Origin: Vibrio neptunius
Lineage (GTDB): Bacteria; Pseudomonadota; Gammaproteobacteria; Enterobacterales; Vibrionaceae
Reading direction: 5' to 3'
Assembly (NCBI GenBank): GCA_019339365.1
Contig: CP079860.1
Span: forward strand, 1,116,001 to 1,180,000
DNA length: 64,000 nt
Shown here: positions 45,453 through 54,310 of the stretch, in pieces
Layout of the letters: the number at the start of each line of letters is the position of its first letter
Numbering within the stretch: position 1 is the first letter of the stretch
The notes under the pieces: model-generated
Database searches by the model: none
Told to the model about the DNA's origin: nothing
What the model saw: the letters and a program-made list of their open reading frames with translations, nothing else
Program-made: the position numbers and the translations under genes

Positions 45453-46274
45453 CTATTGGAAATCCCCGTAGATGTCGATGGTCAGGTCTCGATTTTTGAG
45501 ATACTTAGCTGGTGTCCGATTGAGCTGATTTTTGAGCTGGCGAATTAAATGGGATTGATCACTAAAACCAAATGCTTGTGCAAATTCAGCCCAGTCGGGC
45601 TCGGTATCCTGAGCATAGATAGACAGCACCATCTCTTCCAGTTTCATCATCATGAGATATTGCTTTACGCTAAGCCCAGTCACTTGCTTAAAGTGCCTTT
45701 CTAATGTGCGCCTAGAACATGCACACTGGTCTGCAATCTGATCGATGTTCCAATCAGATAGGCGACTTTCTACCATTGTGGTGACTTTCTGTGTGATAGA
45801 AAAAGCGCGGTCTTTTCTCTTATGAAGGTTGAGCTGGAGGAAGTGATGATGGAGCACATCAAGCAAGTGTGACTTATCGTTTGAACTCCACAACTGGTTT
45901 TGTAATGAGGGGCCAAACATTGTGGCCAGCCAATCGGGCCAGTCACAGTGATTTGTATTCAGGTTGCCAGAGGGATCAAGAAGGTAGAGCCCTTCAGGTC
46001 TAAATGTGACACCGATACGTTTCAATGGGGCTTTGTCTTCCAAGGTTAGCAACTGCTGACTAATCGAGAGTAGATGACTGCCTCGACCTTCGAGTTTAAG
46101 CAAGTCATTTTCATAGCAATACTGCTGTTCATCAGGGGTAAACAACAAGTGAGGTCTTGGGTTAGGGATCAGTTTAGGTTTTCGTTCTAGCATTTCACCA
46201 ACGCCCAATTCGAGATACCAAACTTGGTGTATTAGCCATTCAAATTCTTGTAGTGGTTGCTTCCACGTAATCAT
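45453..46274 (-). CDS. AraC-family transcriptional regulator
   Basis: 273 residues. The C-terminal AraC domain (about 165-265) contains WNIDQIADQCACSRRTLERHFKQVTGLSVKQYL and FGFSDQSHLIRQLKNQLNRTPAKYL. The N-terminal half resembles the DUF6597-type sensor domain. It has no adjacent obvious target; the divergent secreted hydrolase starts about 400 bases away. Single gene. Confidence 0.85.
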   Translation of the reverse strand: MITWKQPLQEFEWLIHQVWYLELGVGEMLERKPKLIPNPRPHLLFTPDEQQYCYENDLLKLEGRGSHLLSISQQLLTLEDKAPLKRIGVTFRPEGLYLLDPSGNLNTNHCDWPDWLATMFGPSLQNQLWSSNDKSHLLDVLHHHFLQLNLHKRKDRAFSITQKVTTMVESRLSDWNIDQIADQCACSRRTLERHFKQVTGLSVKQYLMMMKLEEMVLSIYAQDTEPDWAEFAQAFGFSDQSHLIRQLKNQLNRTPAKYLKNRDLTIDIYGDFQ

Positions 46275-46681
46275 TGCAAATTCAAGTGAGTTGTTTCTCC
46301 ATCAGTGTACGTGATAACGGTGCATCTTCGCAAAGTGACCTTTTTGTCTGCAACGGATAAAAAATCAATTATTCCGGATGGTTACGTGAAACTATGGCTG
46401 ATCCTCATATCAATAAAATATGTCATTTAGGTGACACTTAAACGATAAACAATAGAAATCGTATCTAACATGTCAAAAAATATGCCTTAGATCTCGTTTT
46501 GTGCAACTTGATGTGCTGTTTTTTTAACCTAGTGCAAAGGCTCTCATCGGATGAGTTGAATAAAGTTTATTCACTGACTATTCCTATTTTATGGGCAAAA
46601 GTGCTTTCGATGTTTGGAATTTTTGCTCGCTGATGACAAATAAAATAACGCTAATTTCAGGACGAAAAGGTTAATAACATC
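46275..46681. other. Intergenic region between AraC regulator and secreted hydrolase
   Basis: About 407 AT-rich bases with no credible ORF. A small inverted repeat TGTCA-TTTAGG-TGACA lies at 46421-46436 and could be an operator. The hydrolase ribosome site (AAAAGG) is at the right end. Nothing else recognised. Confidence 0.45.
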
Positions 46682-47731
46682 ATGAATATAATGACAAAAA
46701 TTGCCTCCATTGCAGTGGCAATTGCATTTTCTAGTTTCACACATGCTGCCATAGGAAACTACAAAGTTGTACTGATTCACGGCTTGCAATCTGATCAGTT
46801 GAAATCCAAACCAGATGCCGCGCAGGTCGATCTAGAGGGTGAAGATTACTGGAAAGAATACTGGCTTCAATACGCGGATACACGAATCGACTGGCCCGCT
46901 TATGAGCGTGTCGAAGGTAAGATCTCCAGCGAATATGCTTGGCCTAAACTTCAAGAACTTTCACGCAACGGTACTTGCCAGCCAGGTTGTATTTTTGTCA
47001 CCCATTCTACAGGAGACCTCGTTGCGCGCTATCTACTGGATAATCAGGAAAACTGGCTCACAAATGCCGGGTTAGCGCCGCTCAACATTGTCGCTACCTA
47101 TGATTTTGCGGGGGCTGGTGGTGGCTCTGAGCTTAGCGATATTATCATGAACGTCATTGAAGGGGGAGGCTTGGCGAATAGTGCTATGCGCTATGCCATT
47201 TCATTGTGGCTGGGTGAAATGCCCAATCAACTCAACTCTGGAGTCCTCAATGACCTGAGAGTTTCTAATGCGAGGCAAATCGCTCGTCTGTCAGAACATC
47301 GAATTCCTCGTATTCGATTTATCGGTAACGGAACTGACTATTTCAAAACCACATCCGTTTTCCTTCCGGGTAATGATGATGGGGTTGTCGCCGCGCATTC
47401 GGCATGTGGTGCCGCAGAAGCAGGCAGTTATGACAGTTGCTCAACGAGCTTAGCGATGAATGGCAAAATAGCCTCACAACGTAAAGGTGTGTCCAGCTTT
47501 ATGCCTGAACATTATCCTTTAATCATGGGAGATGATTACAGTCATAGTGATGTTGTGGGGGCTAAACATAAAGGTAAAGTGACTTCCAGTATCACTGGCG
47601 TGACATTAGCCAATGGGCAGTCAGTCGGTGTCACAACCTACCAAGAGCGTGGTTGGTGGGGTAAAAAATATCTGTATGTACAAGGCTCCAACAAAGACAC
47701 CATGTCTGAAATTGCCGTTGGTCTAAACTGA
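46682..47731 (+). CDS. Secreted alpha/beta hydrolase (lipase/acyltransferase-like)
   Basis: 349 residues with signal peptide (cleavage near THAAIG). The mature start VVLIHGLQSDQL is the oxyanion-loop HG motif, and the nucleophile elbow reads VTHSTGD, a Thr-for-x variant of G-x-S-x-G with His in place of the first Gly. Candidate acid and His lie in GNDDGVV and SHSDVVG. Cys pairs (CQPGC, CGAAEAGSYDSC) fit an exported protein with disulfides. It reads as a lipase or esterase; the substrate is unknown. A hairpin and then a gene of unknown function follow. Confidence 0.7.
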   Translation: MNIMTKIASIAVAIAFSSFTHAAIGNYKVVLIHGLQSDQLKSKPDAAQVDLEGEDYWKEYWLQYADTRIDWPAYERVEGKISSEYAWPKLQELSRNGTCQPGCIFVTHSTGDLVARYLLDNQENWLTNAGLAPLNIVATYDFAGAGGGSELSDIIMNVIEGGGLANSAMRYAISLWLGEMPNQLNSGVLNDLRVSNARQIARLSEHRIPRIRFIGNGTDYFKTTSVFLPGNDDGVVAAHSACGAAEAGSYDSCSTSLAMNGKIASQRKGVSSFMPEHYPLIMGDDYSHSDVVGAKHKGKVTSSITGVTLANGQSVGVTTYQERGWWGKKYLYVQGSNKDTMSEIAVGLN

Positions 47732-47740
47732 TCAGATATT

Positions 47741-47763
47741 GGGCTGGACAGAGCTTCCAGCCC
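47741..47763 (+). terminator. Weak hairpin between hydrolase and downstream gene
   Basis: GGGCTGG (47741-47747) and CCAGCCC (47757-47763) pair around nine bases; only TTTG follows. It may reduce rather than stop read-through into the next gene, whose start is 21 bases on. Confidence 0.5.
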
Positions 47764-47783
47764 TTTGCGTTCTGGAGGAAGGA

Positions 47784-48827
47784 ATGAAGAAAAAGTTATG
47801 GATATTGAGCCTTTGTGCAGCCTTGACAACGCTTAGTGTCATGTTTTGGCCAAGCCCTGTCGAGACGTCTGAATATGCAAAATCGAAGCGTAGTGAACAT
47901 CCTTCAAACGCTATTTCTCCTGTCCCTGCCATGCACTTTGAGCGTGAAACATCAAACCGTGCTGTTGAGCTGAAAACGCCTTTGGAGTCTGAAGAGGTCA
48001 CACTGAAATTGAAGCAAATCGCAATTCAGCATCAGCAGATCCTCCAATACCCATCCTACTCTCAGCCAATAAACAGTGAAAACAGCCTCTATCTGAGTTG
48101 GAATGCGTTTGCAGTGGTTGAAACTCCGGTGTTGGACGGTAAATCAACGGCTTCGTTGAGCGTTGAAAAGTTTCGGCATTTCTATCCTGAGCAGATATTG
48201 GTCGCGCTTGTAACACAGGAAGCAGTAGTTAGTGCGTCATTGGATGTCGTTTCTGTTGCTAACCAGCAAACTTTAGCGACACTGCCAATGGATGATATGA
48301 AGTGGCAAATCACGCCCGGGGCTGATTGGCCAGAAGAGCTGAGATTGATAGCGCGTATTGATTTTGAGAAAGGTGAAGATGTGATCAGTGCTGATGTTCG
48401 TTTGTATCACTCTGTGGCGAGCGTTGTTTCAGTGTCTCAGGGTTACGCTCAGGGGCCTGATATGGCGGTTCCGGTGACGCTGCAAATCGACAAAGAAGGT
48501 ATATTCAGACTGCGTGCAAACCTGTTTCAACAAGGCGGGAATGCCATTGCCTCTTTGGTCAAAAAGCAACGGTTGTCGGAGGGCGAGCAAACACTGGAAT
48601 TAAAAGCGTTCAAACGAGTCTTGCCAGAGGGGGCGACGGATTTAGAGTTACGCGATGTGGTGATTGAGAGAATGTCAGGATACCCCGGAGAAAAAACAGC
48701 TTATGGGCAGAGTGGCGCAGAGAGTTACCCGATAGGTCGTTTTGATTCTGCTGCCTTGACTGACGAAGAATACCAAATGACAGAGCAGGAAAGGCAACAA
48801 ATGGCCTTTTTGCAACAACTGCTTTGA
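47784..48827 (+). CDS. Exported protein of unknown function
   Basis: 347 residues from ATG 47784, which has GGAGGAAGGA directly upstream; the frame extends 15 codons further without a better site. N-terminal signal or anchor (KKKLWILSLCAALTTLSVMFW). The rest is largely beta-like, with a Gln/Glu-rich C-terminal helix. It is immediately after a secreted hydrolase. Size, export and order would suit a dedicated folding or anchoring partner, as lipase foldases are, but no foldase motif is seen. No family recognised. Confidence 0.6.
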   Translation: MKKKLWILSLCAALTTLSVMFWPSPVETSEYAKSKRSEHPSNAISPVPAMHFERETSNRAVELKTPLESEEVTLKLKQIAIQHQQILQYPSYSQPINSENSLYLSWNAFAVVETPVLDGKSTASLSVEKFRHFYPEQILVALVTQEAVVSASLDVVSVANQQTLATLPMDDMKWQITPGADWPEELRLIARIDFEKGEDVISADVRLYHSVASVVSVSQGYAQGPDMAVPVTLQIDKEGIFRLRANLFQQGGNAIASLVKKQRLSEGEQTLELKAFKRVLPEGATDLELRDVVIERMSGYPGEKTAYGQSGAESYPIGRFDSAALTDEEYQMTEQERQQMAFLQQLL

Positions 48828-48907
48828 TGTTTGTGGCAATGATTACTGGATTGACAGTCTGTATTGCAATATAATTGAACGGTGTTTTATTTTTTAAGGG
48901 AGCGGCG

Positions 48908-49198
48908 ATGTTTCGTACTCAGCTTTTCCTACTATGTAGCCTCAGCTTCACCGCAACAGCGTGTACGAGTACAGCCAATATGTCTTCAGACAACAAGGCC
49001 CAAGAATGTGCTGTTGAAGAAACGCGTGCGGTCACGGTTACACCAACCGACAACCACTCTGAACCGAAAAGTAAAGGTATTGATGGGCAAGCACTGATAG
49101 ACAATGAGCCGACTAGGCAAATTCTCAGTTCATTGGAAAGTGTCACTGATACACTCAATATCCTTACTTTCGGGATCTTTGCAGGAGAGCATCGCTGA
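48908..49198 (+). CDS. Small lipoprotein
   Basis: 96 residues from ATG 48908 (AAGGGAGCG upstream). A hydrophobic signal ends at ...FTATAC, a lipobox-like site with Cys19. The mature part is polar and disordered-looking, with a short hydrophobic end. No family recognised. It lies 80 bases after the unknown exported protein and 86 before the histidine kinase, all on the same strand. Confidence 0.6.
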   Translation: MFRTQLFLLCSLSFTATACTSTANMSSDNKAQECAVEETRAVTVTPTDNHSEPKSKGIDGQALIDNEPTRQILSSLESVTDTLNILTFGIFAGEHR

Positions 49199-49284
49199 CC
49201 TAGTGGTTGTCTTTTGCGATGGACTTGTGTGCACGACCTTTTAGATTCAGGTCTATGCTTTATTAACCGATGCGTCAATAGCGA

Positions 49285-51336
49285 ATGGTTATGAACCTGC
49301 TCCAGACTCTTTTCCGACAGCTTTCTATCAGAAACCGATTGATGTTCGGTTATCTGCTACTTTTTCTGCTTGTTCTCAACATCGCCAATCTAGCAAATTA
49401 TGTATTGATGCGGGATCTAATAGAGAAAGGCGTAGAGAAAGAACTCACCACAGCAACAGAGTCCATCACTGATAATATTGCGACAACCGTCGACATCACC
49501 ATTAGGAATTACTTACGAGGTATTTCTGAGCTCAGCCTCCAATATGTCGAGCAGCAGTATCGCCAATTTCAGTTAGGAAAGCTCTCCGAGCAAGAGGCGA
49601 AGCAAAGAGCCACGAATTTCCTACTAGAGCAAAAAATTGGTGTGACAGGGTATTCTTATGTGGTCGACTCTGGAGGGATAATACGGGTCCACCCAAAGGA
49701 TCCTTTACTTGATGTGAGCTTGATGAAGTACGAGTTTATTCAGAAGCAAGTAGCAGCCAGACAAGGTTATCTTGAATATCAGTGGAAAAACCCTGATGAG
49801 CTCGTTGAGCGACCAAAGGCGCTGTACATGGTCTATTTTGAGCCGTGGGATTGGATCATCACGTCATCTTCTTATCGTGAAGAGTTTGCCAGTTTGGTGG
49901 ATATCGAAGATTTTAGCGAGTCGATATCCAAGCTTCACTTTGATGAAACTGGGTATTCTTACGTGCTCAACGACCAAGGAGATGCCATTGTTCACCCATA
50001 CTACGATGGCAACTTCTACAACATACGTGATTCCAGAGGTCAGTTGTTTGTTCAACAGATGCTTAGAGAAAAAAACGGCACCATCAAGTATACGTGGAAG
50101 AACCCACAAGAGCCGGAGCATCGTGAGAAAATCGCTGTTTTTCGCTATTTACCTGAGTACAAATGGTACATCGTTTCCTCAACTTATGTTCAAGAACTTA
50201 ACCAGCCCCTGTTCGACCTTAAGGTTATTCATGCCATTGTACTGTTAGTCTCCATTTTGCTCATCGTTCCGTCTAACTTACTTCTCAGTCGTTCTATCGT
50301 ATTACCACTGAAAAATGTGATGCAGTGGATAGGCAAGGCCTCCAATGGCAACTACAGCGTGAGAGTAGAAGATCATTCAGGGTCGAATGATGAATTAGCT
50401 CAGCTGGCAAATTACTTTAATCACTTTCTCTCGGAGCTGGAAAAATCAAACCAAGAGCTTTATCAGGAGATCCAAGAAAGAGTCAATGCTCAGAGTAAGC
50501 TGGAAAATCTCAATGAGACACTAGAAGATAAAGTCGCTCAGCGAACCCTGGCGCTCGAACAGAGTATGGAACAATTGAAGAGAACCCAAGAACAGTTGAT
50601 CGAATCGGAAAAGCTGTCGGCGCTGGGCGGATTAGTGGCGGGGATTGCTCATGAAGTCAATACGCCATTGGGCATTGCGATCACGTCCTCGTCACTTATT
50701 CATGAATCGAATACCAAGCTCAAATCCGCTTTTGAAGCTCAGTCGCTGACCAGTGAACAGTTTGATAACTATGTGACTCAACAGGCACAGGCCATCGAAT
50801 TGCTGACGGATAACCTGAATCGTGCATCTAAATTAGTCCAAAGCTTTAAGCAAACGGCAGTGAATCAGGTATCTGAAAATTGCACGGACTTCGACGTCAA
50901 CGACGTGCTTCAGGCATTGCTCGCAAGCCTGCATCCCGAGACTCATAAAGCTGGGGTCGAGCCAAGATTGATTGTTGAACCAGGTCTTACGATGTTCAGT
51001 TTATCTGGTGCGTTAACACAGGTATTTTCCCATCTGATCCTGAATAGTGTCCACCATGCATTTGATCAGCAAGCTGATCCAAAGATCCTTATCGACGTCC
51101 GGCTTGAAGAGGATGAGGTAGTGTTTCGGTTCGAAGACAATGGTTGCGGTGTGGAACCAGAGCTACACAAAAAAATATTTGAGCCTTTCTATACCAGTCG
51201 AAGAGCACGCGGCGGGACGGGGATAGGCTTAAATTTGGTGTTTAACTTGGTGACCCAGAAGCTCAAAGGAACATTGGAGTTTGCCTCCAGCCAAGGCGTG
51301 AGTTTTACCATCCGATTGCCAAAGCGGTTGCGATAG
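49285..51336 (+). CDS. Membrane sensor histidine kinase with double Cache and HAMP domains
   Basis: 683 residues. TM1 at about 20-40, a periplasmic double-Cache region at about 45-320 (two GYSYV...G...HP repeats), TM2 about 318-340, HAMP to about 395, a coiled coil, then the kinase core. The phospho-acceptor is H456 in AGIAHEVNTPLG, and the ATPase domain shows N (HLILNSVHHA), DNGCG and GGTGIGL boxes. The E-V-NTPLG variant marks the HPK4-like group. No response regulator is adjacent, so it is an orphan kinase. The ligand is probably a small organic acid or amino acid (inference). Confidence 0.88.
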   Translation: MVMNLLQTLFRQLSIRNRLMFGYLLLFLLVLNIANLANYVLMRDLIEKGVEKELTTATESITDNIATTVDITIRNYLRGISELSLQYVEQQYRQFQLGKLSEQEAKQRATNFLLEQKIGVTGYSYVVDSGGIIRVHPKDPLLDVSLMKYEFIQKQVAARQGYLEYQWKNPDELVERPKALYMVYFEPWDWIITSSSYREEFASLVDIEDFSESISKLHFDETGYSYVLNDQGDAIVHPYYDGNFYNIRDSRGQLFVQQMLREKNGTIKYTWKNPQEPEHREKIAVFRYLPEYKWYIVSSTYVQELNQPLFDLKVIHAIVLLVSILLIVPSNLLLSRSIVLPLKNVMQWIGKASNGNYSVRVEDHSGSNDELAQLANYFNHFLSELEKSNQELYQEIQERVNAQSKLENLNETLEDKVAQRTLALEQSMEQLKRTQEQLIESEKLSALGGLVAGIAHEVNTPLGIAITSSSLIHESNTKLKSAFEAQSLTSEQFDNYVTQQAQAIELLTDNLNRASKLVQSFKQTAVNQVSENCTDFDVNDVLQALLASLHPETHKAGVEPRLIVEPGLTMFSLSGALTQVFSHLILNSVHHAFDQQADPKILIDVRLEEDEVVFRFEDNGCGVEPELHKKIFEPFYTSRRARGGTGIGLNLVFNLVTQKLKGTLEFASSQGVSFTIRLPKRLR

Positions 51337-51345
51337 ATTCATCGT

Positions 51346-51642
51346 CTATTTCCTCTTGCGCCAGATTTGATAACCGCTTTCTTTGGTTGCTTTTCCAAGC
51401 AAATGTGCGGCGACAGGGGCAGTGATAAAGATGAATAACATGGTGCCAATGACTCTTGAAATGACAGTGATATCGGGAATCGCTATCGCCACAGCCAGTA
51501 GAAGCGAGGCTAAGCCGACGGTCCCAGCTTTGGTAGCGGCATGCATTCTCATATAAAGGTCTGGCATGCGCAAAATCCCGAGGCTCGCGATGAGAATAAA
51601 CAGGGTGCCTAGACAGAGCAGTATACTCACAACAATGGTCAT
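51346..51642 (-). CDS. mrpG: Mrp Na+(K+)/H+ antiporter subunit G
   Basis: 98 residues, three membrane helices, with the MrpG/PhaG signature LGILRMPDLYMRMHAATKAGT. Last gene of the mrp operon; its ATG overlaps the mrpF stop by four bases. Ends only nine bases from the convergent kinase gene, with no terminator visible between them. Confidence 0.9.
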   Translation of the reverse strand: MTIVVSILLCLGTLFILIASLGILRMPDLYMRMHAATKAGTVGLASLLLAVAIAIPDITVISRVIGTMLFIFITAPVAAHLLGKATKESGYQIWRKRK

Positions 51643-51938
51643 GATACCTCTCCCTTTCTTTTGAAAATCAGCCTTGCAAACGCAATCGTTCCAAGAAACG
51701 CAACCAGACCGAGTGTGATAGCAACATCCAACAATGACGATTGTCCGCTATCCAGGGTATAGACGGCGATGAACCCCACAGTGATAAAAGCAATCAAATC
51801 AAGTGCGATAACTCGGTCTGCCAGTGTTGGGCCTAGAATCAAACGGATTAAGGCCATCACGATGCTGAACAGCAATCCGACATACGCTATCGTCGTGCTC
51901 ACTTGGAGTAAGCCATCAATTTGCAACCATTCAGCCAC
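51639..51938 (-). CDS. mrpF: Mrp antiporter subunit F
   Basis: 99 residues, three membrane helices, with the family's LGPTLADRVIALDL segment near 33-46. Overlaps mrpE by eight bases and mrpG by four. Part of the hetero-oligomeric membrane antiporter. Confidence 0.9.
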   Translation of the reverse strand: MAEWLQIDGLLQVSTTIAYVGLLFSIVMALIRLILGPTLADRVIALDLIAFITVGFIAVYTLDSGQSSLLDVAITLGLVAFLGTIAFARLIFKRKGEVS

Positions 51939-52407
51939 GAGTCACCTCCAGAATCCGTTTTTCTAGGCCATCCTTAATCTCCCTGATCACCTTGTCATGT
52001 TCCGGTGCGAACATGGCGTGCACTACCATATGTTTTTTATCTAGTGTGACATCTAGGCTCAAACTTCCCGGCGTCAATGAGACCATATTCGCCAGTAAAG
52101 ATATTTCCAAATCAGTGGAAACATCCAGCGGTACGTGAACAATATCGGGGTCGCTTAGATGCGTCGGTGTGATGACATCCCAGCATACTCTGGCGACGGA
52201 TATCACCATTTCATAGCAGAAGTAGACAAGCAAACTGAGCAAGGCTCGAAAGCGTCGGAAGTAGCCAGTTTTTACACCAAAAGGTTGGCTCAGTCTCAAC
52301 GCGACGAAGCCGACCACAAACCCGATAATAAAGTTAAGGCTGGTATAGTCACCATTAAGTAACATCCACGCCAAGGCAAGGAAAAGATTCAAGAAAAGGT
52401 AAATCAT
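51931..52407 (-). CDS. mrpE: Mrp antiporter subunit E
   Basis: 158 residues. Two or three N-terminal helices and a C-terminal soluble part containing NMVSLTPGSLSLDV, the MrpE hallmark. Overlaps mrpD by four bases. Confidence 0.9.
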   Translation of the reverse strand: MIYLFLNLFLALAWMLLNGDYTSLNFIIGFVVGFVALRLSQPFGVKTGYFRRFRALLSLLVYFCYEMVISVARVCWDVITPTHLSDPDIVHVPLDVSTDLEISLLANMVSLTPGSLSLDVTLDKKHMVVHAMFAPEHDKVIREIKDGLEKRILEVTRG

Positions 52408-53957
52408 TGGCTTCCTCCCTTCATATTCTCGACGACACTTTTCAGCCCTGAACCACGTTCGACTCGACTCTCTCCCAAGACTGCCTGAATGTACTCTTGC
52501 GGGTTAAGAAGTTGCTCTGCGGCCTCAACAGCAAACTGATACAATGGCTCAGCAGCCAAACCAATGATGACACTCAATGCAGTCAATATTGCGATTGGTG
52601 TGCAGTACAGCCATTGCGTGCTAATGGTAAGGGCGGAATGCTCTATCTCTTGCGGCGCCGCTTTCCAAAACACTTCGTTCCAGATCTTGGTCATCGAGTA
52701 TACCGTTAGAAGGCCAACCAAGAGTGCTGTCCCTGCCAGCCAATAATGCTCGGTTTGCAAGCTGGCTTTGATGACAAGGAACTTACCCCAGAATCCCGAA
52801 AGCGGCGGAAAACCCGCCAGAGAAAATGCGGGTACTAGAAATAGGAAGGCCAGCCATGGCATGGCTTTATAGACGCCGCCCAATTGCCTCAGATTGTCAG
52901 ATCCATGTTTACGCTCTATAAATCCACCAATCAAAAACAAGTTAGCTTTAACAAGTATGTGGTGAATGATGTAGAAAACAGCACCTGCGATGGCAATCGG
53001 TGTGTAGACGGCCAAGCCCATGATCATATAACCGATCTGACTGATTATATGGAACGATAGAATTCTTTTGATGTTGTGCTGACTCGCTGCGCCTAAAACG
53101 CCAGTCAACATGGTCAGCCCTGCGACCCAAATCAACGTCGGCTGCCACCCGCTTTCTGATAATGGGAAAACTAAAGTAAAGGTGCGGATCAGCGCGTATA
53201 CACCAACCTTGGTCAGCAAGGCTGCAAATAGCGCGACAATAGCACTCGGCAAGGTATGGTAAGAGGCTGGAAGCCAAGCGAAAACGGGGAACAAAGCGGC
53301 TTTTATGGCAAATGCAAACAAAAATAGTGCCGCGAGTAAGGTTTTTGTATCTGATGGTATAAGCCCAGCTTTGGCGTGTAAATCGGCGAGGTTCAGTGTG
53401 CCTGTTGCGCCATAAAGTAAGCCGATCGCCAGTAAAAAAACTAACGTTGAAATCAAGTTGAGCATCACGTATTTGACGGCTCCATCCACTTGTTTCTTTG
53501 AACCGTCCAAAACCATTAAGCCAAATGATGCAATCAACATCACCTCGAACCAGACATAGAGATTGAAGATATCGCCGGTTAGAAACGCGCCATAAATACC
53601 CGCAAGCAATACATGTATGAGCGCATGAAAAGTGCCGTATGATCGCTTCTCTTGTAGATCTGCCTTGGCATAAAATACGCTGAGCACACCGATGATGGCT
53701 GTCACCATCACCAGAGCAGCAGCGAGGTTATCTGCGACAAAGACGATACCAAATGGCGCCGCCCACTGACCAAAAGCCACTGCTTGAGGTCCACTTTGAA
53801 TCACGTCATGTGTTAGCAAGGCGGCAATCACTAGAATGGCGACTGCGCTTGTGCCACTTATCGCATCAACCCGATCGTTTTTGCGTTGTGCGCAAAAAAC
53901 AGCGACAGCAGTGAGGAGTGAAGCTACGACGGGTAATGTCAGCCAAATTGTCGTCAT
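52404..53957 (-). CDS. mrpD: Mrp antiporter subunit D
   Basis: 517 residues, about fourteen helices, homologous to complex I NuoM/NuoN proton-channel subunits. The conserved Glu of TM5 is in the YVWFEVMLIASFGL block, and lysine-bearing helices (FAIKAALFP) are present. One of the two antiporter-like subunits that drive cation exchange. Confidence 0.92.
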   Translation of the reverse strand: MTTIWLTLPVVASLLTAVAVFCAQRKNDRVDAISGTSAVAILVIAALLTHDVIQSGPQAVAFGQWAAPFGIVFVADNLAAALVMVTAIIGVLSVFYAKADLQEKRSYGTFHALIHVLLAGIYGAFLTGDIFNLYVWFEVMLIASFGLMVLDGSKKQVDGAVKYVMLNLISTLVFLLAIGLLYGATGTLNLADLHAKAGLIPSDTKTLLAALFLFAFAIKAALFPVFAWLPASYHTLPSAIVALFAALLTKVGVYALIRTFTLVFPLSESGWQPTLIWVAGLTMLTGVLGAASQHNIKRILSFHIISQIGYMIMGLAVYTPIAIAGAVFYIIHHILVKANLFLIGGFIERKHGSDNLRQLGGVYKAMPWLAFLFLVPAFSLAGFPPLSGFWGKFLVIKASLQTEHYWLAGTALLVGLLTVYSMTKIWNEVFWKAAPQEIEHSALTISTQWLYCTPIAILTALSVIIGLAAEPLYQFAVEAAEQLLNPQEYIQAVLGESRVERGSGLKSVVENMKGGSQ

Positions 53958-54310
53958 TCATCCTCCTCTGAGCGTCTCATAGCGTCAATATCCGCCGACC
54001 CCGCCTCTGAATACGCGCGATAAAACAGCATCAATGCAAAAACCAACAACCCGAAACCAATCACAATCGCTGTCAGAATCAAGGCTTGAGGAAGAGGATT
54101 AGCGGCTCCTTCTGGTGGTAGTATGGAATGCGCATCTATCAGCGGAGGCAATCCTGGCGTTAATCGCCCAGCAGTGAAAATGGCGATGTTGATAGCGCTG
54201 CTTAATAAGATCAAACCGAACAGTAAGCGCAGAATGTGTCGTTCCAGCATCAGGTAAATGCTGGCGGCAACAAACACACCTACAACGAGACTCCACAATA
54301 TTTCCATCAC
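53954..54310 (-). CDS. mrpC: Mrp antiporter subunit C
   Basis: 118 residues with three helices, a NuoK-like subunit. Contains the LLSSAINIAIF and DPLPQALILTAIVIGFG-type segment (here NPLPQALILTAIVIG). Overlaps neighbours by four bases on each side. Confidence 0.9.
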   Translation of the reverse strand: MMEILWSLVVGVFVAASIYLMLERHILRLLFGLILLSSAINIAIFTAGRLTPGLPPLIDAHSILPPEGAANPLPQALILTAIVIGFGLLVFALMLFYRAYSEAGSADIDAMRRSEEDE

